64,000 bases of DNA from Terriglobia bacterium (GCA_951813285.1 OX638355.1:4900437-4964436); one strand, 5' to 3'; positions 54,773 through 63,705 are shown, numbered from the stretch's first letter. Translations and numbers: made by a program. The notes: generated by a model from the letters alone, not told the origin.

Positions 54773-55165
54773 TCAAGCGAACGGGTTGAGGATGGTTAGA
54801 CTCGCGATGCGCCGGCCTGCCTGCAGATCCTCCGTTAGCAATATGTCGCATCCGGCTTCGAGCGCAGAGGCGACGATCAGAGCGTCATAGAAGCCGAAGC
54901 CGTGGGATCGGGCCAAGGCAACAGCCTCCGTGTGGGTTTCGATACCGATGGGACGGACTGGATCGAGCGCAGTTCTCAGATCGGAGATGGCCTCGTCGAT
55001 AACGTCCCACTCAAAGCCGAAATCGCGGCGCAGGACGGAAGCGAACTCGCTCAGGACCTGCACACTGATCACACCGCCCGCCAGGATTGTCTGCCGCGCA
55101 ACCTCGCTCTTGGCCCCGGTGCCTTGGGCGTAAATCAGAATGTTCGTGTTCAGGAACGCGATCAC
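54773..55165 (-). CDS. vapC: PIN-domain toxin (VapC-like) with altered first acidic residue
   Basis: This 130-aa PIN-fold ribonuclease homologue shows MIAFLNTNILIYA, SVQVLSEFASVL (conserved Glu), GFGFYDALIVASALEAGCD and LLTEDLQAG. The first metal-binding Asp of the usual DTN is Asn6 here, which may weaken or abolish activity; the other acidic positions are kept. It overlaps its antitoxin by four bases. Confidence 0.82.
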   Translation of the reverse strand: MIAFLNTNILIYAQGTGAKSEVARQTILAGGVISVQVLSEFASVLRRDFGFEWDVIDEAISDLRTALDPVRPIGIETHTEAVALARSHGFGFYDALIVASALEAGCDILLTEDLQAGRRIASLTILNPFA

Positions 55166-55392
55166 CGGGTGTTGGCCTCCTCGCGGTCGAACACGTAATC
55201 TTCGGGTATGGTCAATGCACGAGCCCGCATGCGTTCGACAGCCAGCGCCCGTCGCTCATCTCTTGCGACAGCGATGCGATTCGGCGCCGCGGATATGACC
55301 TCCAACCGGTCTCCAGGCTTCAGATCGAGGTCCTCGACCAGTGCCTTGGGTAGTCGAACGGCGAGACTGTTGCCCCATTTGGAGACTTTCAT
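55162..55392 (-). CDS. vapB: AbrB/VapB-type antitoxin
   Basis: This 76-aa antitoxin has an N-terminal swapped-hairpin DNA-binding domain (MKVSKWGNSLAVRLPKALVE, then LDLKPGDRLEVI) and a C-terminal tail that would wrap the PIN toxin. GAGGA lies 9 bases upstream of the ATG. It probably represses its own promoter through the palindrome just upstream. Confidence 0.88.
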   Translation of the reverse strand: MKVSKWGNSLAVRLPKALVEDLDLKPGDRLEVISAAPNRIAVARDERRALAVERMRARALTIPEDYVFDREEANTR

Positions 55393-55393
55393 A

Positions 55394-55426
55394 ATATCCT
55401 CAAGGATATCCTGATCGATAGTATAT
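55394..55426 (-). promoter_or_regulatory. Operator and promoter of vapBC
   Basis: The palindrome ATATCCT-CA-AGGATAT (55394-55409) is perfect and overlaps the antitoxin ribosome site. Next to it lies a GGATATCC half-repeat and, reading minus, an extended -10 (TGTGATATACT, TATACT at about 55421-55426). Binding of the VapB/AbrB protein here would block transcription and translation. Confidence 0.6.
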
Positions 55427-55542
55427 CACAGGAGATGATCCCCATGAAGCCGGCGACCTGGTGAGAAATGCGGGTTCAGGAGGGGGTAAGAGGGCGATGG
55501 AGCGGGAGGCGTCACGCCCTCTTTGAGGCAGGTTGCTGCAGA

Positions 55543-57714
55543 TTATCGGATCAGCACTTGGGGTCCCTGGTACCTGTAGGGTTCCTCGATGTGCTTCTGG
55601 GCGATTTGCTGGGCGCCCTGGGTGTTGTCGTTGGTGTCCAGGGCCTTCTGATACTCATTGAGGGCCCGGTCCCGTTGACCGGCCATATCGAAGATCTTGC
55701 CCAGGTTGATGTAGCACCAGACTTCAATCCACTGGGGGGCGAGGTCGCCGTTGAGGGCCTCCCGGAAGGAGTTGGCGGCGGATTGGGTGCTGCGCTGCTC
55801 CAGGAACACTTCGCCGATCCGGAAGAAGGCCAGCGAACTTCGCTTCTTCAACTCGATCGCTTGTTGGTACTGGGTAATGGCTTGCGTGTACTCGCCCATC
55901 CTTCTGAGCTCGTCCCCCTTGGCGATGAGGGTGGCCAACTGAATGTCGTCGGAGACTCGCAGGACCCGATGGTTGGGGTCGATGACCGCCTTGATGGGCT
56001 TCCCGAAGGTCTGGACCGTAAAAAAGGATTCCATGCCCATGACCTCGATCTGTTTGGTCTCGGGCTCTCCCTCCGTCTCGATCAGGACTTCCATGGGCAT
56101 CTTGAAGAGGTCCAGATCCTGTTTGACCACACCGTCTACCCGGAAACCGTCCCTGACCCTGTAGGTGGTGAATTCGTACTGGAACTCGGGCACGCCGGTC
56201 TGTTCAATCCACTGGGAAAAGAAATACCCCAGATCCTGTTCCGAAATCTTCTCGGCCAGGGCCTTGAAGTCTCCAATGGAGGCGGTCTTGTAGCCGAAGT
56301 CGTAGACGAATTGCTTGATCAACTCGAACCATTTCTCGTCGCCGATCACCGCCCGAAGCATATGCAGGACGTAGGCCCCCTTGTTCTTGAGCACGGAGTT
56401 GTACTCGGGCGAGTAAGGGTCCAAAAGCTGTGCGTTGAGGATGGAGGACTCGCCTTCATAGAGCAGGGCCGCCACGGCGACCTCCTTGAGCTGCCCGGCC
56501 AACTCCTCTTGGCTGGAGACGCTCTCCTGATAGAGCAGTGCCGAATAGGAGGAGAATCCCTCTTTCAACCAAAGGTCCCGATCGGTCCGGGGGGTGACCA
56601 GGGAACCCCACCACTGATAGGCGATCTCCTTGGCCAGCAGGTTGACGTTCGGCTCGGGACCGAAGGCCCGGTCGGCCAGAAACTGCATGCCGGGCGAGGA
56701 AAAGCCCAACAGGGAGTCGTCGTCGATCACCGCCACCCTGAAGGTTCGGGAGGGGTAGGGCGCGAACTTGTCGGAGTAGAGATCCAACAGCTCGCCGATG
56801 ACCCGGGTGTGGGCGTCCAGGTAATCCCGCTTGGGGTCCATGACGTAGTACCGCAGCTCCACCTGACCCGTCCGAACGGGAATTTCATTGAAGGGGGCCG
56901 CAGCCAGCGAACCGGGATAATCCGGCTGCCGGTTCACGATGGTGAAGGTCTCCTGTTCCTCCTGCCGTTCCCGGGAGACGACCTCCCCGTCCATGGCAAC
57001 CAGATAGCCCTGGGGCACCGTCACCCGAAAGGTGGTCCGAGCCCGGTCCTCCCGGTATCCGTGCATGGGAAACCATCGACTGACGTCCATCAGGTAACAC
57101 AGATCTTCACTCACGCGGGCGGTAGTGACCCCGTAGAGGGGAGAGTGATCGGCGGAGAAAAGCCTGCCGTCATATTCAATCACCAGGGAGGCCGTCTGTC
57201 CCGAATCGAGCCACCGGGGGAATTGGACTTCCAGGAGGTGCTGGTCGAAATCCTGCTGAAATGCAAGCAGATTGGGATCCTGCGCGGTTGGGTCCGGAGC
57301 GGGAATTCCAGGGTTGGAAGACGGTTTGGGGGCGGTGGGGCGTCGCCGAGACAGGTAGGGCACCCCTTCCCTCTCCCGATCCGGTCCGGAGGCGACCCGC
57401 GTCCCCGACGAGCCCTGCGACAGGCTGCCTGGAGCCGGAGGACTCTCCGCAAAGTAGATCCGCTTCACGGTCAGATTGCCGTTGAAATCCAGGGAAACTC
57501 GGCTCAGCCGCTCCTGGCTGGAGGAGAACTTGAGGGTGGCGGCGGCTTGCAACTCCTGCTGTGACGGTCGGAGCTCGACCGAGATGTCGTACTCCTCAAC
57601 GTCGATCGAGGGACCCTGGTCGATCTGCTGAGCCGACAGGGGAGGGGCGCCGGCCAGTAATATCACCAGGAAAGCAATACCCCAAGGACAAGATCTATTG
57701 AACCGTTCTGACAT
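55543..57714 (-). CDS. Secreted M1 aminopeptidase homologue lacking the zinc histidines, with TPRs
   Basis: This 723-aa protein has a signal peptide (cleavage near residue 28). The M1 domain order is clear (YHS-like SDKFAPYPSRTF; EIAYQWWGSLVTPRTDRDLWLKEGF at about 363-387). HExxH however reads K362-E-I-A-Y366, and the usual GAMEN reads FSSPG (338-342). E385, the third ligand, is kept. The protein therefore cannot bind zinc in the usual way. A C-terminal TPR region (about residues 590-700, GEYTQAITQYQQAIELKK) suggests protein binding. It is monocistronic. A scaffold or non-catalytic role is inferred. Confidence 0.85.
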   Translation of the reverse strand: MSERFNRSCPWGIAFLVILLAGAPPLSAQQIDQGPSIDVEEYDISVELRPSQQELQAAATLKFSSSQERLSRVSLDFNGNLTVKRIYFAESPPAPGSLSQGSSGTRVASGPDREREGVPYLSRRRPTAPKPSSNPGIPAPDPTAQDPNLLAFQQDFDQHLLEVQFPRWLDSGQTASLVIEYDGRLFSADHSPLYGVTTARVSEDLCYLMDVSRWFPMHGYREDRARTTFRVTVPQGYLVAMDGEVVSRERQEEQETFTIVNRQPDYPGSLAAAPFNEIPVRTGQVELRYYVMDPKRDYLDAHTRVIGELLDLYSDKFAPYPSRTFRVAVIDDDSLLGFSSPGMQFLADRAFGPEPNVNLLAKEIAYQWWGSLVTPRTDRDLWLKEGFSSYSALLYQESVSSQEELAGQLKEVAVAALLYEGESSILNAQLLDPYSPEYNSVLKNKGAYVLHMLRAVIGDEKWFELIKQFVYDFGYKTASIGDFKALAEKISEQDLGYFFSQWIEQTGVPEFQYEFTTYRVRDGFRVDGVVKQDLDLFKMPMEVLIETEGEPETKQIEVMGMESFFTVQTFGKPIKAVIDPNHRVLRVSDDIQLATLIAKGDELRRMGEYTQAITQYQQAIELKKRSSLAFFRIGEVFLEQRSTQSAANSFREALNGDLAPQWIEVWCYINLGKIFDMAGQRDRALNEYQKALDTNDNTQGAQQIAQKHIEEPYRYQGPQVLIR

Positions 57715-57836
57715 CAGCGTATCTCCAGTCGTTCCGGACTTCCCAAACGGTTAGGACGAAAATCGGCCCGATCCTGTTGTCTCCACGGATCCGAAAATCC
57801 TGGCCGGCTGCAGGGTGGACCCGGAACGCGACTGCA

Positions 57837-59018
57837 TCATCCCCCTTTCGGTTCGGCTTCCATGCAGGAAGCAATGCTCTCGGCCGCCTTTGAGATGGCC
57901 CCTCCCGAACCCAGCCTTTCCCGTACCTCGGACAACCCCATTTTAACACGCTCGGAAGGGCCGGATTCGACAAGCAGCCTCTGGATCTCGGCATGGAGCC
58001 GGTCTTCGGTAAAGTCCTGCTGGTAGAGCTCGGGGATGACCTCGCGGCCGGCGATCAGGTTTACCAGGCTGTAGTAGGGCACATCGATCAGATACTGGCC
58101 GACAATCCAACTCGGAATCGAGATCCGGAAGACCGCTATCAGGGGAGTTCCCAGCAGGGCGGCCTCCAGGGTGGCCGTGCCACTCGAAACCACCGCCAGA
58201 TCGGAATGCCCCACGGCGTTGTACGTGTCGTTCTCGACCAGCACTGCCGAGAGCCCCGGGGCCTCGTCCCGGATCAGACCGCGGACCAGCCGGGCATGCA
58301 GGGGAGAGGCCAGGGGAACCAGGAACTGAGCCGACCGCTCCCACTGGAGCCGCTGCGCCGTGCGGGCCATGGCCGGCAGATTGTACCGGATTTCCCTGGA
58401 TCGGCTACCGGGAAGCAGGCTGATGGTCAGGCGCTCCTCGGCCAACCGCAGGGAGCGCAGGAACTGAGCCCGCGAGCGGGAAGGCTTCACCCGATCCACC
58501 AGGGGGTGGCCCACGTACTCGACCTTCATGCCGTATCGCCGGTAAAACTCCGCCTCGAAAGGCAGAATGACGATCATGCGATCCACCCATCGTCGAAGGG
58601 CATGCACCCGGCGCTTGCGCCAGGCCCAGATCTGGGGGCTGATGAAATAGAGGATGCCCACGCCCTGCCGCTTGAGCCTCCTGGCCAGAGGAAGGTTGAA
58701 GTCCGGAAAGTCCACCAGAATGGCCCAGCGAGGCTTCTTTCGTCTGGCGGCCGCCTCCAGTTGTCGCAGGGCCGCAAAAAACCGGCCCAGATGAGAAACG
58801 GCCTCGAATGGCCCCAACACGCTCAGTTGGCGGTTGTCGACCTCGATCTCCATCCCCGCTTGCCGCAGAGCCGGGCCGCCGCACCCGAAGAAAGCCGGTC
58901 CGGAGGCGCCCAGCCTGGTTCTCAGCGCCTGGACCAGTTCAGCGGCATACATGTCTCCGGAAGCCTCGCCCGCCACCACCAGAACCGGTGCGGGCCGCGG
59001 TTGTGAAACGGACTTCAT
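57837..59018 (-). CDS. lpxB: Lipid-A-disaccharide synthase
   Basis: This GT-B glycosyltransferase joins lipid X and UDP-2,3-diacylglucosamine in lipid A synthesis. It has 393 aa. VVAGEASGDMYAAELVQAL (N-terminal), GVGILYFISPQIWAWRKRRV (signature), ISLLPGSRSREI and VSSGTATLEAALLGTPLIAVF are all typical. The start at 59018 has a GGGGAGGAAATTTT site. It lies 19 bases after the acyltransferase gene, so the two are an operon. It proves LPS in this organism's lineage. Confidence 0.95.
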   Translation of the reverse strand: MKSVSQPRPAPVLVVAGEASGDMYAAELVQALRTRLGASGPAFFGCGGPALRQAGMEIEVDNRQLSVLGPFEAVSHLGRFFAALRQLEAAARRKKPRWAILVDFPDFNLPLARRLKRQGVGILYFISPQIWAWRKRRVHALRRWVDRMIVILPFEAEFYRRYGMKVEYVGHPLVDRVKPSRSRAQFLRSLRLAEERLTISLLPGSRSREIRYNLPAMARTAQRLQWERSAQFLVPLASPLHARLVRGLIRDEAPGLSAVLVENDTYNAVGHSDLAVVSSGTATLEAALLGTPLIAVFRISIPSWIVGQYLIDVPYYSLVNLIAGREVIPELYQQDFTEDRLHAEIQRLLVESGPSERVKMGLSEVRERLGSGGAISKAAESIASCMEAEPKGG

Positions 59019-59037
59019 GGAAAATTTCCTCCCCTGC

Positions 59038-59967
59038 CTAATAGGGCGACATCTCCCCCGGCGGTCGGGTCTTCCAGCGGCGGTGAACCCAGAGCCATTG
59101 ATCCGGGTGTTGCTTGACCAGGCCTTCCAGGATCCTGTTGAAGCGGGCCGTATTCTCCACGATGTCGGCACGGGTGTCACCCGTCTTGGCGATCTCGACC
59201 GGCGGTTCGAAGTGGAGTCGATGGATCTTCCGGGCGCTGTCCCAAATGAGCACGCCTGGAATGACAGTGGCTCCCGTTCGCAAGGCCAAGGCGGCCAGGA
59301 CCGTGGTGGTGCAGGCCTGCAGGCCGAAGAAATCCACAAAGACCCCCGCGTCGCGGGTGGTGTTCTGGTCGATCAGGATGCCGACCCCTTCGTTCCGTTT
59401 CAGGGTCCTGAGCATCTCCCTCAAGGAGTCCTTCTTCCGAATGACATGATTGCCGGATGCGGTGCGATAGGCGTTGACCAGTCGGTCCAGGTAGGGATTG
59501 TCGATCGGCCGGACCACGAATTTCAGCGGGTGTCCGTAGAGCGCATGGGCAAAGGGGCACAGCTCCCAGGCTCCGTAATGAGCGGTCAGGAAAAGGGTGC
59601 CGTTGCCCCGGCGAAGAGACTCGGCATAATGATCGAAGCCGTCATAGACCACCACCTGGGAAATATTGTCTCGGGTGAGCTTGGGCAGCCGTGCGAACTC
59701 GGCCAGCAGTCTTCCAAAGTTCTGGAAGACTCCCCGGACCACCTCCCGGGTCCGCTCGGGAGTCCAGTGCGGAAAGGCCAGGTTCAGGTTTCGGGTAGCG
59801 GTGCGGCGGAGATGGCCCAGGCTCCGGTAGGCCAGGGCGGCAACTCCCCGGGCCAGACACAGGGAGGCCCGCCTGGGGAGAGCACCGAAGATTCCAAGCA
59901 GAAGCCCGGCCGCCAGGTACTCGGCCCTCAGTCGAATCCAGACTGGCAGGGAAGGACGGTTGCTGAT
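59038..59967 (-). CDS. lpxL: Lipid A acyltransferase (LpxL/HtrB family) without canonical start codon
   Basis: This protein of about 309 aa adds a secondary acyl chain to lipid A. It has catalytic H and E in TLFLTAHYGAWELCPF, FVVRPIDNPYLDRLV, and GILIDQNTTRDAGVFVDFFG. Coding sequence clearly continues upstream of the first GTG (59742) with LRAEYLAAGLLLGIFGALPR and YRSLGHLRRTATRNLNLAFP, the normal family N-terminus. In this frame there is no ATG, GTG or TTG before the stop at 60019. An AAAGGAG site precedes an ATC at 59967-59965, which I take as a non-standard start; a sequence error is possible. Coupled with lpxB. Confidence 0.8.
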   Translation of the reverse strand: MSNRPSLPVWIRLRAEYLAAGLLLGIFGALPRRASLCLARGVAALAYRSLGHLRRTATRNLNLAFPHWTPERTREVVRGVFQNFGRLLAEFARLPKLTRDNISQVVVYDGFDHYAESLRRGNGTLFLTAHYGAWELCPFAHALYGHPLKFVVRPIDNPYLDRLVNAYRTASGNHVIRKKDSLREMLRTLKRNEGVGILIDQNTTRDAGVFVDFFGLQACTTTVLAALALRTGATVIPGVLIWDSARKIHRLHFEPPVEIAKTGDTRADIVENTARFNRILEGLVKQHPDQWLWVHRRWKTRPPGEMSPY

Positions 59968-60064
59968 GAGGTCACTCCTTTGGAGCCGTCCGGCGATACG
60001 CGAGGTCGGCGGGGCGTTTCAGTGGGCAGGAGGCACAGGGGCCACCCTTCTTCCGGGGGGACTT

Positions 60065-61135
60065 CTAACCCACCCACTCCAGGCTGCGGGTCTTGATCAG
60101 GCAGGTCACCTTCGATCCCGGTTGAAGTCCCAGGTCACGCACCGCGGCCGGGGTCACTTCGGCCCACAGGATCTGCCCCACGTCCACTGCCACGAAAAAT
60201 CCGCCTGCCAACTCCAGCATTCGGCTGACCACGCCCCGAACATGGTTTCGGGTGCTGAGCCCCTGGACATCCTCAAGGCTCAAGGTCACATCCGAGGGCC
60301 GGAACTGGACAAAGAGGGGCTGGGAGATGGCGCCGTTCAATGAAGGGAGCTTCATTTCCTGTCCCCCCAGCCTTCCAACCCACTGGTCGCCTCGCAGCTT
60401 GGCTTCATCGATCCGGAGCAGATTGACCGGGCCGGCCGAACGGGTCCATCCCAAGGGGGTGGGCTGACCCAGAGCCTCTTCCGGACTCCCCTCCGCCACT
60501 GCTCGCCCGCGCTCCATCACCACCACCTGCTGGGCGAATCGGCGCACTTCGGCCTGTCCGTGGCTGACAAACAGGGTCGGGACATTCCATTCCGTAACCA
60601 CCCGTTCCAGATAGGCCAGCACGCGAAGCTTGAGAGCCTCGTCCAGAGCCGCCAACGGCTCATCCATCAGGAGCAGCTCCGGGTTGCTCAACAGCGCTCG
60701 CCCCAAAGCCACCCGCTGGCGCTCACCCCCGGACAAGCTCCCGGGATAGCGACTCAACAACTGCTCAAGCTCCAGCACCTCCACCACCCTGTCCAAGCGA
60801 ATGGGAGGACCGCTCCCCCGGCGCCGTTGCCCGTAGCCGAGGTTGGCCTCGACGCTCATGTGGGGGAAGAGCCAATGGTCCTGGAACACCATGCCGACCT
60901 GCCGGTGTTCGGTGGGCAGGTGGATTCCAGCCGGACTGTCATCGAGCCAGCGCGAGCCCAGCCGAATGCGGCCGAAACGCGGAGGCAACCAGCCCGCGAT
61001 CATGCCGAGCACACTGGTCTTCCCGCTTCCCGAAGGACCGAACAAGGCGGTCACCAGCCCGGTAGCCTCGAAGGCAAGGTCGATCTCGAACCCACTCCGG
61101 AACCGGTGCCGGCAGTTGAAGTCAAGCCGACTCAT
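60065..61135 (-). CDS. modC: Molybdate ABC transporter ATP-binding protein
   Basis: This 356-aa ATPase powers molybdate import. Walker A is GPSGSGKT (33-40); LSGGERQRVALGRALL is the ABC signature, LLLMDEPLAALDEALK Walker B, and FVSHGQAEV the switch His. A C-terminal TOBE domain (about 285-356, RNHVRGVVSRMLELAGGFFV) binds the oxyanion for feedback. It overlaps modB by 14 bases. It probably serves the molybdenum hydroxylase at 1-5 kb. Confidence 0.92.
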   Translation of the reverse strand: MSRLDFNCRHRFRSGFEIDLAFEATGLVTALFGPSGSGKTSVLGMIAGWLPPRFGRIRLGSRWLDDSPAGIHLPTEHRQVGMVFQDHWLFPHMSVEANLGYGQRRRGSGPPIRLDRVVEVLELEQLLSRYPGSLSGGERQRVALGRALLSNPELLLMDEPLAALDEALKLRVLAYLERVVTEWNVPTLFVSHGQAEVRRFAQQVVVMERGRAVAEGSPEEALGQPTPLGWTRSAGPVNLLRIDEAKLRGDQWVGRLGGQEMKLPSLNGAISQPLFVQFRPSDVTLSLEDVQGLSTRNHVRGVVSRMLELAGGFFVAVDVGQILWAEVTPAAVRDLGLQPGSKVTCLIKTRSLEWVG

Positions 61136-61808
61136 GCCGCAACCCCCTGCGCTCCAGATATTCACTGGCTGCCAGCGCGCCGGCGGCCAGAAGCAGCGAA
61201 ACCGCAACCAGCGGCCAGATGGACGCCAGCCCGTCGGGCCTGTCCTTCAGAGTGTAAATCAAGAGCGGGATGGTCCGGTTACCTTCTCTCTGGCTGGCCA
61301 GCATGACGGTTGCCCCAAACTCTCCCAGGCTCCTGGCGAAGGCCAGAACACATCCGGCAACGACGCCGTTGCGGGCCAGCGGCAAGCTGACGGTGAAAAA
61401 GGTCCTCCACCACCCCGCGCCCAGGGTCCTGGCGGCGGTCTCCAGGTTCGGATCCACCGACTGAAAGCCCAGCCGGATGGCTCGCACCATCAGGGGAAAA
61501 CTCATCACGGCGGCCGCGACCACCAGTCCCGGAAACTCGAAAGCCACCCCGAGCCCCAGCGTCCGACTCAGGAACCCGCCCACCGGAGCCGCCGGCTTGA
61601 AGACCTGCAGCAGCAGGTAACCGGTCACCACCGGTGGAACCACCAGGGCCAGGTTGACCCCCACCTCCACCAGCCACTTCCCCGGAAACCGATATCTCGC
61701 CAACACATAGCCCAGGCACAGGCCCAGCGGCAGGCTCGCGAGCACGACGAAGAGGCCGACCCTCAGGCTATTGTGAATCGCAGACCATTCGGCGGCGCTG
61801 AATTCCAT
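61122..61808 (-). CDS. modB: Molybdate ABC transporter permease
   Basis: This 228-aa inner-membrane permease has about five membrane segments and the EAA-type coupling loop (RTLGAGWWRTFFTVSLPLAR, LEFGATV-like SLGEFGATVMLAS). The LPPVVTGY-like VVPPVVTGYLLL is typical of ModB. It lies between modA (62 bases upstream) and modC. Confidence 0.92.
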   Translation of the reverse strand: MEFSAAEWSAIHNSLRVGLFVVLASLPLGLCLGYVLARYRFPGKWLVEVGVNLALVVPPVVTGYLLLQVFKPAAPVGGFLSRTLGLGVAFEFPGLVVAAAVMSFPLMVRAIRLGFQSVDPNLETAARTLGAGWWRTFFTVSLPLARNGVVAGCVLAFARSLGEFGATVMLASQREGNRTIPLLIYTLKDRPDGLASIWPLVAVSLLLAAGALAASEYLERRGLRHESA

Positions 61809-61870
61809 GGAGACCGGTCTCGGCGACGATGAAGGAGGCTCCGTCCAATCAGTCCGGCCAGTTCAGCAAC

Positions 61871-62683
61871 CTACTCTCGCCGGGTCTCCGACAGGAGTGC
61901 GAAGCCGTGCTTCCGGAACAAGGTGGCTGCCTGGGCGCCCTGCAGGTAGTCGAACAGATCACGGGCAGCGGTGCGATTCCCGCCTTGGCTCAGCAGCAAC
62001 AACGGATACCGAATCTGCCGGTGCAACTCTGGAGCGATCTCAAGGGCCGAATCTACCAGAGAGCTGGCCAATGCATCGGTTCGGTAGACGATACCGGCCT
62101 CCACGCTACCTGTCTCCACGTAGGCCAGCGCAGCCCGGACGTTTTCCCCATAGACCATCCTGGGCCGCAATTCCGCCCACAGGCCCAGACGGACCAAGGC
62201 TTCCCGGGCGTAGAGACCCGCCGGAACCATGGAGTCGGGATTGGCCATGGCAACCGATGCAAGTGAGGCCTCGAGCAACTCCCGAGGGGATCGGAGGGAG
62301 CGCCCGCTGCCCTTGGGGAGCACCACCATCAGGCCATTGCCCAGCAAATCGACCCGGTCCACGACCAGACCCGGGATGCCGGCCAGGACCCGGGCCCAAC
62401 CTTCGTCTGCCGCCAGAAACAGGTCGGCTTCGGCTCCGCTACGGATCTGTGTCGCCAAGGTGGCCGTGCTGGAGAAGTTCAGCTCGACCGCCCGGCCTGT
62501 CCGGCGGCTGTATCGATCTCGGATCTCCTCAACCACACCGGTGGTGCTGGCCGCGGCGCACAGCAACAGGGCGTTGCCGCCGGGCGCCTGAGCCCGGCAT
62601 CCGAACCCGAGCAGACCCAGAAGAAGCAACGCGGGCCCGGTAAGGCGCCGACTCCAACTCCACCCTGCCATAGCCTCCCCCAT
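61871..62683 (-). CDS. modA: Molybdate-binding lipoprotein
   Basis: This protein of about 270 aa is the extracytoplasmic receptor of the modABC importer. The lipobox is LLGFGC (signal LLLLGLLGFGC). The mature part LLLCAAASTTGVVEEIRDRY and LNFSSTATLATQIRSGAEAD carries the oxyanion-binding Ser/Thr segments, and VAMANPDSMVPAGLYAREAL the second. Starts at 62683 (MGEAMAG) or 62671 (MAGW) are both possible. Confidence 0.9.
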   Translation of the reverse strand: MGEAMAGWSWSRRLTGPALLLLGLLGFGCRAQAPGGNALLLCAAASTTGVVEEIRDRYSRRTGRAVELNFSSTATLATQIRSGAEADLFLAADEGWARVLAGIPGLVVDRVDLLGNGLMVVLPKGSGRSLRSPRELLEASLASVAMANPDSMVPAGLYAREALVRLGLWAELRPRMVYGENVRAALAYVETGSVEAGIVYRTDALASSLVDSALEIAPELHRQIRYPLLLLSQGGNRTAARDLFDYLQGAQAATLFRKHGFALLSETRRE

Positions 62684-62960
62684 CCAGCAACGCGCCGGCG
62701 GCGATAAGCCCAGCCTGCGTGGGCCCATCTTACCATGGGACCCACGGCCGCCGGCAGCAGCCTGGGGTTGCGGGGACGCGGGAGTTCCCCAAAGGGTGGC
62801 GGTTGGATTTCTGATGGGTCGGCCGCCAAAAGCCCCCCACCGCATCAGCCTTGGCCTGCAGCTCGGCTTCTGTGCAATCCCCCTCAAGGGGGGAGTGAGA
62901 CAAGGGCGGAGCCCGCAGTCGAGCCGAAGGGGGGCCAACGCGGCGCCCCGCAAGTGAAGA
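62684..62960. other. Intergenic region with short palindromic GC-rich repeat
   Basis: The bases at about 62880-62940 (CCCTCAAGGGGGGAGTGAGA and onward) resemble a dispersed REP-like unit. There is no gene. The rest is the presumed mod promoter region. Confidence 0.4.
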
Positions 62961-63461
62961 TCAACGAGCAGGGCCGCGACGCGTTGGCGGCGTCCGCGTT
63001 TGGGGAGCGGCCGGGGATGCTTGGGGTCTGCTCTTGAGGAAACCTCGAGGAGGAACGAACTGGTGTCGACTCATGTCTACCCGCTGACCGGCAAACAGGA
63101 CCCCCTCCTGTTCCAGGAGCTGACGCTGTTGTAAGGAACCCCCCGGCGGGTTTGGAGAACGGGTCAGGAGGCGCCCCCCCGCCCCCACTACCCGGTGCCA
63201 GGGCAGCCCGGGGGGACAACCGTGCATGGCCCAACCCACTTGACGGGCGAGGTAGGGAGCGCCGACAAGGGTGGCGATCTGCCCGTAGGTCAGCACCCGT
63301 CCAGGCGGAATCGTACCCACCACACGGTACACCTGCTTGAAGAAGGAAGCTTTTTTCGCGTTGGCCAAAAGAGTTCGCTGGGTATGGGCCCCTGCCGCGT
63401 TGTGCGGATCATACGAGAGTGAAACAACGGACCCTGGTGGCCTTACGGGAGCAGAGACCAT
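62961..63461 (-). CDS. Alkyltransferase-like DNA repair protein
   Basis: This protein of up to 166 aa has the MGMT DNA-binding fold: FFKQVYRVVGTIPPGRVLTYGQIATLVGAP, ARQVGWAMHGCPPG, LPWHRVVGAGGRLLTR. The acceptor Cys of PCHRV is Trp (PWHRV), so it is an Atl-type protein that flags O6-alkylguanine for nucleotide excision repair rather than repairing it. The first 30 residues read through the dispersed repeat at 63406-63520, so the true start is probably the TTG at 63368 or another nearby codon. Confidence 0.8.
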   Translation of the reverse strand: MVSAPVRPPGSVVSLSYDPHNAAGAHTQRTLLANAKKASFFKQVYRVVGTIPPGRVLTYGQIATLVGAPYLARQVGWAMHGCPPGLPWHRVVGAGGRLLTRSPNPPGGSLQQRQLLEQEGVLFAGQRVDMSRHQFVPPRGFLKSRPQASPAAPQTRTPPTRRGPAR

Positions 63462-63522
63462 GTCCCGTCAATTCGGTTGGCTGCATTATTGAACATCGAT
63501 AGACAGGATGGACAGGATTAAC
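63406..63522. repeat. Dispersed 115-bp repeat, copy 2
   Basis: GGATCATACGAGAGTGAAAC through GACAGGATGGACAGGATTAA. Same order of blocks as 24987-25102 and 63588-63705: an ATCAwACGAGAGTGAAACAA block, a GGGAxCxxGGxCCxTGTC block, and an ACATsGATxxACAGGAT block. Confidence 0.7.
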
Positions 63523-63587
63523 AGGATGAGAAACCGCTGCTCAGGAATCGGAGCGCGTCCGTCGGATTCTTGAGAGACCAGCCGGGC

Positions 63588-63705
63588 GGATCAAACGAGA
63601 GTGAAACAACGCATCTTCATGGCCTGTCGGGAACAAGGGCCCTGTCGTGCAAAACCGGTTTTCCATTTATTGAACATGGATGCACAGGATAAACAGGATA
63701 AACGG
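63588..63705. repeat. Dispersed 115-bp repeat, copy 3, and end of window
   Basis: GGATCAAACGAGAGTGAAAC through GGATAAACAGGATAAACGGC. A shorter inverted unit (AATCCTGTGCATCCTGTGCA) lies at 63855-63890. Apart from these, bases 63523-64000 hold nothing that I recognise. Confidence 0.65.

Noticed and set aside
55468-57564. 698-aa plus-strand frame opposite the M1-like gene
   Set aside because: Shadow frame; the minus strand has a signal peptide, family motifs and TPRs.
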